A stretch of DNA of 40,252 bases from Pseudomonadota bacterium (GTDB lineage Bacteria; Pseudomonadota; Gammaproteobacteria; Steroidobacterales; Steroidobacteraceae), in NCBI GenBank assembly GCA_003242685.1, contig QGVD01000028.1, forward strand, positions 1 to 40,252, in the 5' to 3' direction. Position numbers and translations under genes: made by a program. Each line of letters opens with the position of its first letter. The stretch's first letter is position 1. The notes under the pieces are model-generated. The model worked only from the letters and a program-made list of their open reading frames with translations, was not told the DNA's origin and did not search any database. This document shows positions 39,128 to 40,252 of the stretch, piece by piece.

Positions 39128-40127
39128 ACTCCTCCGTCTTGCCGCTGAGCGAGATCACGCCGGACTCGGCGAGCCGGCGCGCGATGGCGATGATCTCCTT
39201 CTGAGCCGCCTCCACTTCGGACAGCCGCACCGGACCGCGCGCTTCGAGGTCGTCCCGGAGCATCTCCGCCGCGCGCTGCGACATGTTCTTGAAGATCTTC
39301 TGCTTGAGATCCTCGTCCGCGGCCTTGAGGGCGATGACGAGCCTGTCGCTCGGCACGTTGCGCAGCAGCTCCTGCATGCTGCGGTCGTCGAGCTCGACCA
39401 GGTCGTCGAACATGAAGATGAGATCCTGGATGCGCGTCGCGAGCGCCTCGTCGGACTTGGCGATCTCCGAGATGATGGCGTTCTCCTCCGCGGCGTCGAG
39501 GAAGTTGATGATGTTCGCCGCCGCCTTCGCACCGCCCAGGACCGAGGTCTTGCCGCTCGAGTTGCCCGCGAAGGTCTTCTCCATCACGTCGTCGAGCTCG
39601 GACAGCGCCGACGGCTGCACGCCGTCGAGCGTCGCGATGCGGATCAGGACCTCCGCGCGGAGATTCGCCGGCAGATGCGACAGGATCTCCGCGGAGTGAT
39701 CCGGATCGAGGTACGCGAGGACGATGGCGATGATCTGCGGGTGCTCGAGCCGGATGAGCTCGGCCACCGCCCGCGGATCCATCCACTTGAGGGCCTCGAG
39801 GCCCTTGCTCGAGCGGCCGATGTTGATGCGCTCGATGATGCTCGCCGCCTTGTCCTCGCCGAGCGCTTCGACCAGCACCTTGCGCAGGAACTCGTCGACG
39901 CCGACGCCGAACGACGTCTGGTTCTCCACGACGTTGGCGAACTCCGCCAGGATCTCGCTGACCTCGTCGCGCGTGATGCCCTTGAGCTGCGCCATCGCGG
40001 CGCCGAGGCGCTGCACCTCGCGTGCGCCCATGTGCTTGAGCACCTGCGCCGCTTCCTGTTCGCCGAGCGTCAGCAGCAGGATCGCCGCCCGCTCGGTGCC
40101 TGTGCGTTTTTCCGTCCGCTCAGTCAT
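39120..40127 (-). CDS. fliG: FliG, C-ring torque protein
   Basis: Rotor protein that contacts the stator, 335 residues. It carries AAILLLTLGEQEAAQVLKHM, the EHPQIIAIVLAYLDPDHSAEIL middle motif and the C-terminal torque helix region QDLIFMFDDLVELDDRSMQELLRNV with conserved charges. ATG 40127 is preferred to 40145 because it overlaps the fliF stop in the usual way (ATGACTGA), and family proteins start near this point. Confidence 0.98.
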   Translation of the reverse strand: MTERTEKRTGTERAAILLLTLGEQEAAQVLKHMGAREVQRLGAAMAQLKGITRDEVSEILAEFANVVENQTSFGVGVDEFLRKVLVEALGEDKAASIIERINIGRSSKGLEALKWMDPRAVAELIRLEHPQIIAIVLAYLDPDHSAEILSHLPANLRAEVLIRIATLDGVQPSALSELDDVMEKTFAGNSSGKTSVLGGAKAAANIINFLDAAEENAIISEIAKSDEALATRIQDLIFMFDDLVELDDRSMQELLRNVPSDRLVIALKAADEDLKQKIFKNMSQRAAEMLRDDLEARGPVRLSEVEAAQKEIIAIARRLAESGVISLSGKTEEYV

Positions 40128-40252
40128 CGTCCGCCACCCATGCACGGACCACCTGTGCGACCCGTCTCGGATCCTGGCTCACGAGGCGGGCGGCAGGCGC
40201 GCCCGTCTGCCCAAAGGCAACCGCCTCCAGCTGCCCCCCCGCCCGGGAAACA
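40120..40252 (-). CDS. fliF: FliF, MS-ring protein (C-terminal end only)
   Basis: Cut by the right edge of the window; the stop is at 40122-40120. The visible last 43 residues include QLEAVAFGQTGAPAARLV and end VSQDPRRVAQVVRAWVADDD, the conserved FliG-binding tail of FliF. The stop overlaps the fliG start. A run of seven G (coding strand) at 40234-40240 lies in the frame. Confidence 0.9.
   Translation of the reverse strand, partial: VSRAGGQLEAVAFGQTGAPAARLVSQDPRRVAQVVRAWVADDD

Overview
The window is one almost unbroken flagellar and chemotaxis locus of a GC-rich, polarly flagellated type of proteobacterium. The gene order flhA-flhF-fleN-fliA-cheY-cheZ, a MotC/MotD-type stator pair, a DUF2802 gene and the absence of flhDC point to a Gammaproteobacterium with Pseudomonas/Xanthomonas-style flagellar control. 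This taxonomic placement is inference: no rRNA or housekeeping marker is present. All genes look intact, only fliF is cut by the window edge, and I see no mobile elements, tRNAs or CRISPR arrays.

Layout from left to right. (1) 2-6624, minus strand: flgBCDEFGHIJ, the rod, hook and P/L-ring operon, behind a consensus sigma-54 site at 6668-6683. (2) 6890-10041, plus strand: flgA, flgM, flgN, then a diguanylate cyclase where Pseudomonas-type loci usually carry a PilZ effector. (3) 10049-21717, minus strand: the chemotaxis block, read from right to left as STAS protein, cheA, cheW, an MCP, a CheY-like regulator, a small secreted protein, a small protein with a CheZ-like D-x3-Q motif, cheR, cheD, cheB and two tandem HDOD paralogues. 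(4) 21802-27950, minus strand: DUF2802, motD, motC, cheZ, cheY, fliA, fleN, flhF. (5) 27982-40252, minus strand: flhA, flhB, fliR, Q, P, O, N, M, L, K, J, I, H, G and the end of fliF, mostly joined by 4-8 base overlaps.

The control hierarchy can be partly read from DNA. Sigma-54-type -24/-12 elements lie upstream of flgB, flgA and fliL (early structural genes). Sigma-28 (FliA)-type sites with GCCGATA-like -10 boxes lie upstream of flgM, the STAS-cheA unit, cheW, the HDOD pair and, inside fleN, upstream of fliA itself. FlgM and FliA are both encoded here, so the anti-sigma switch is complete.

Most of the window is well-known biology. The parts most worth a second look are the small CheZ-like protein (14624-14989), the adjacent secreted protein of unknown function (15025-15357), the tandem HDOD genes behind a sigma-28-like promoter, the diguanylate cyclase coupled to flgMN, the muramidase-less FlgJ, and promoters that sit almost on the start codons of flgA and the STAS gene. 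I do not see strong evidence for a wholly new multi-gene system.
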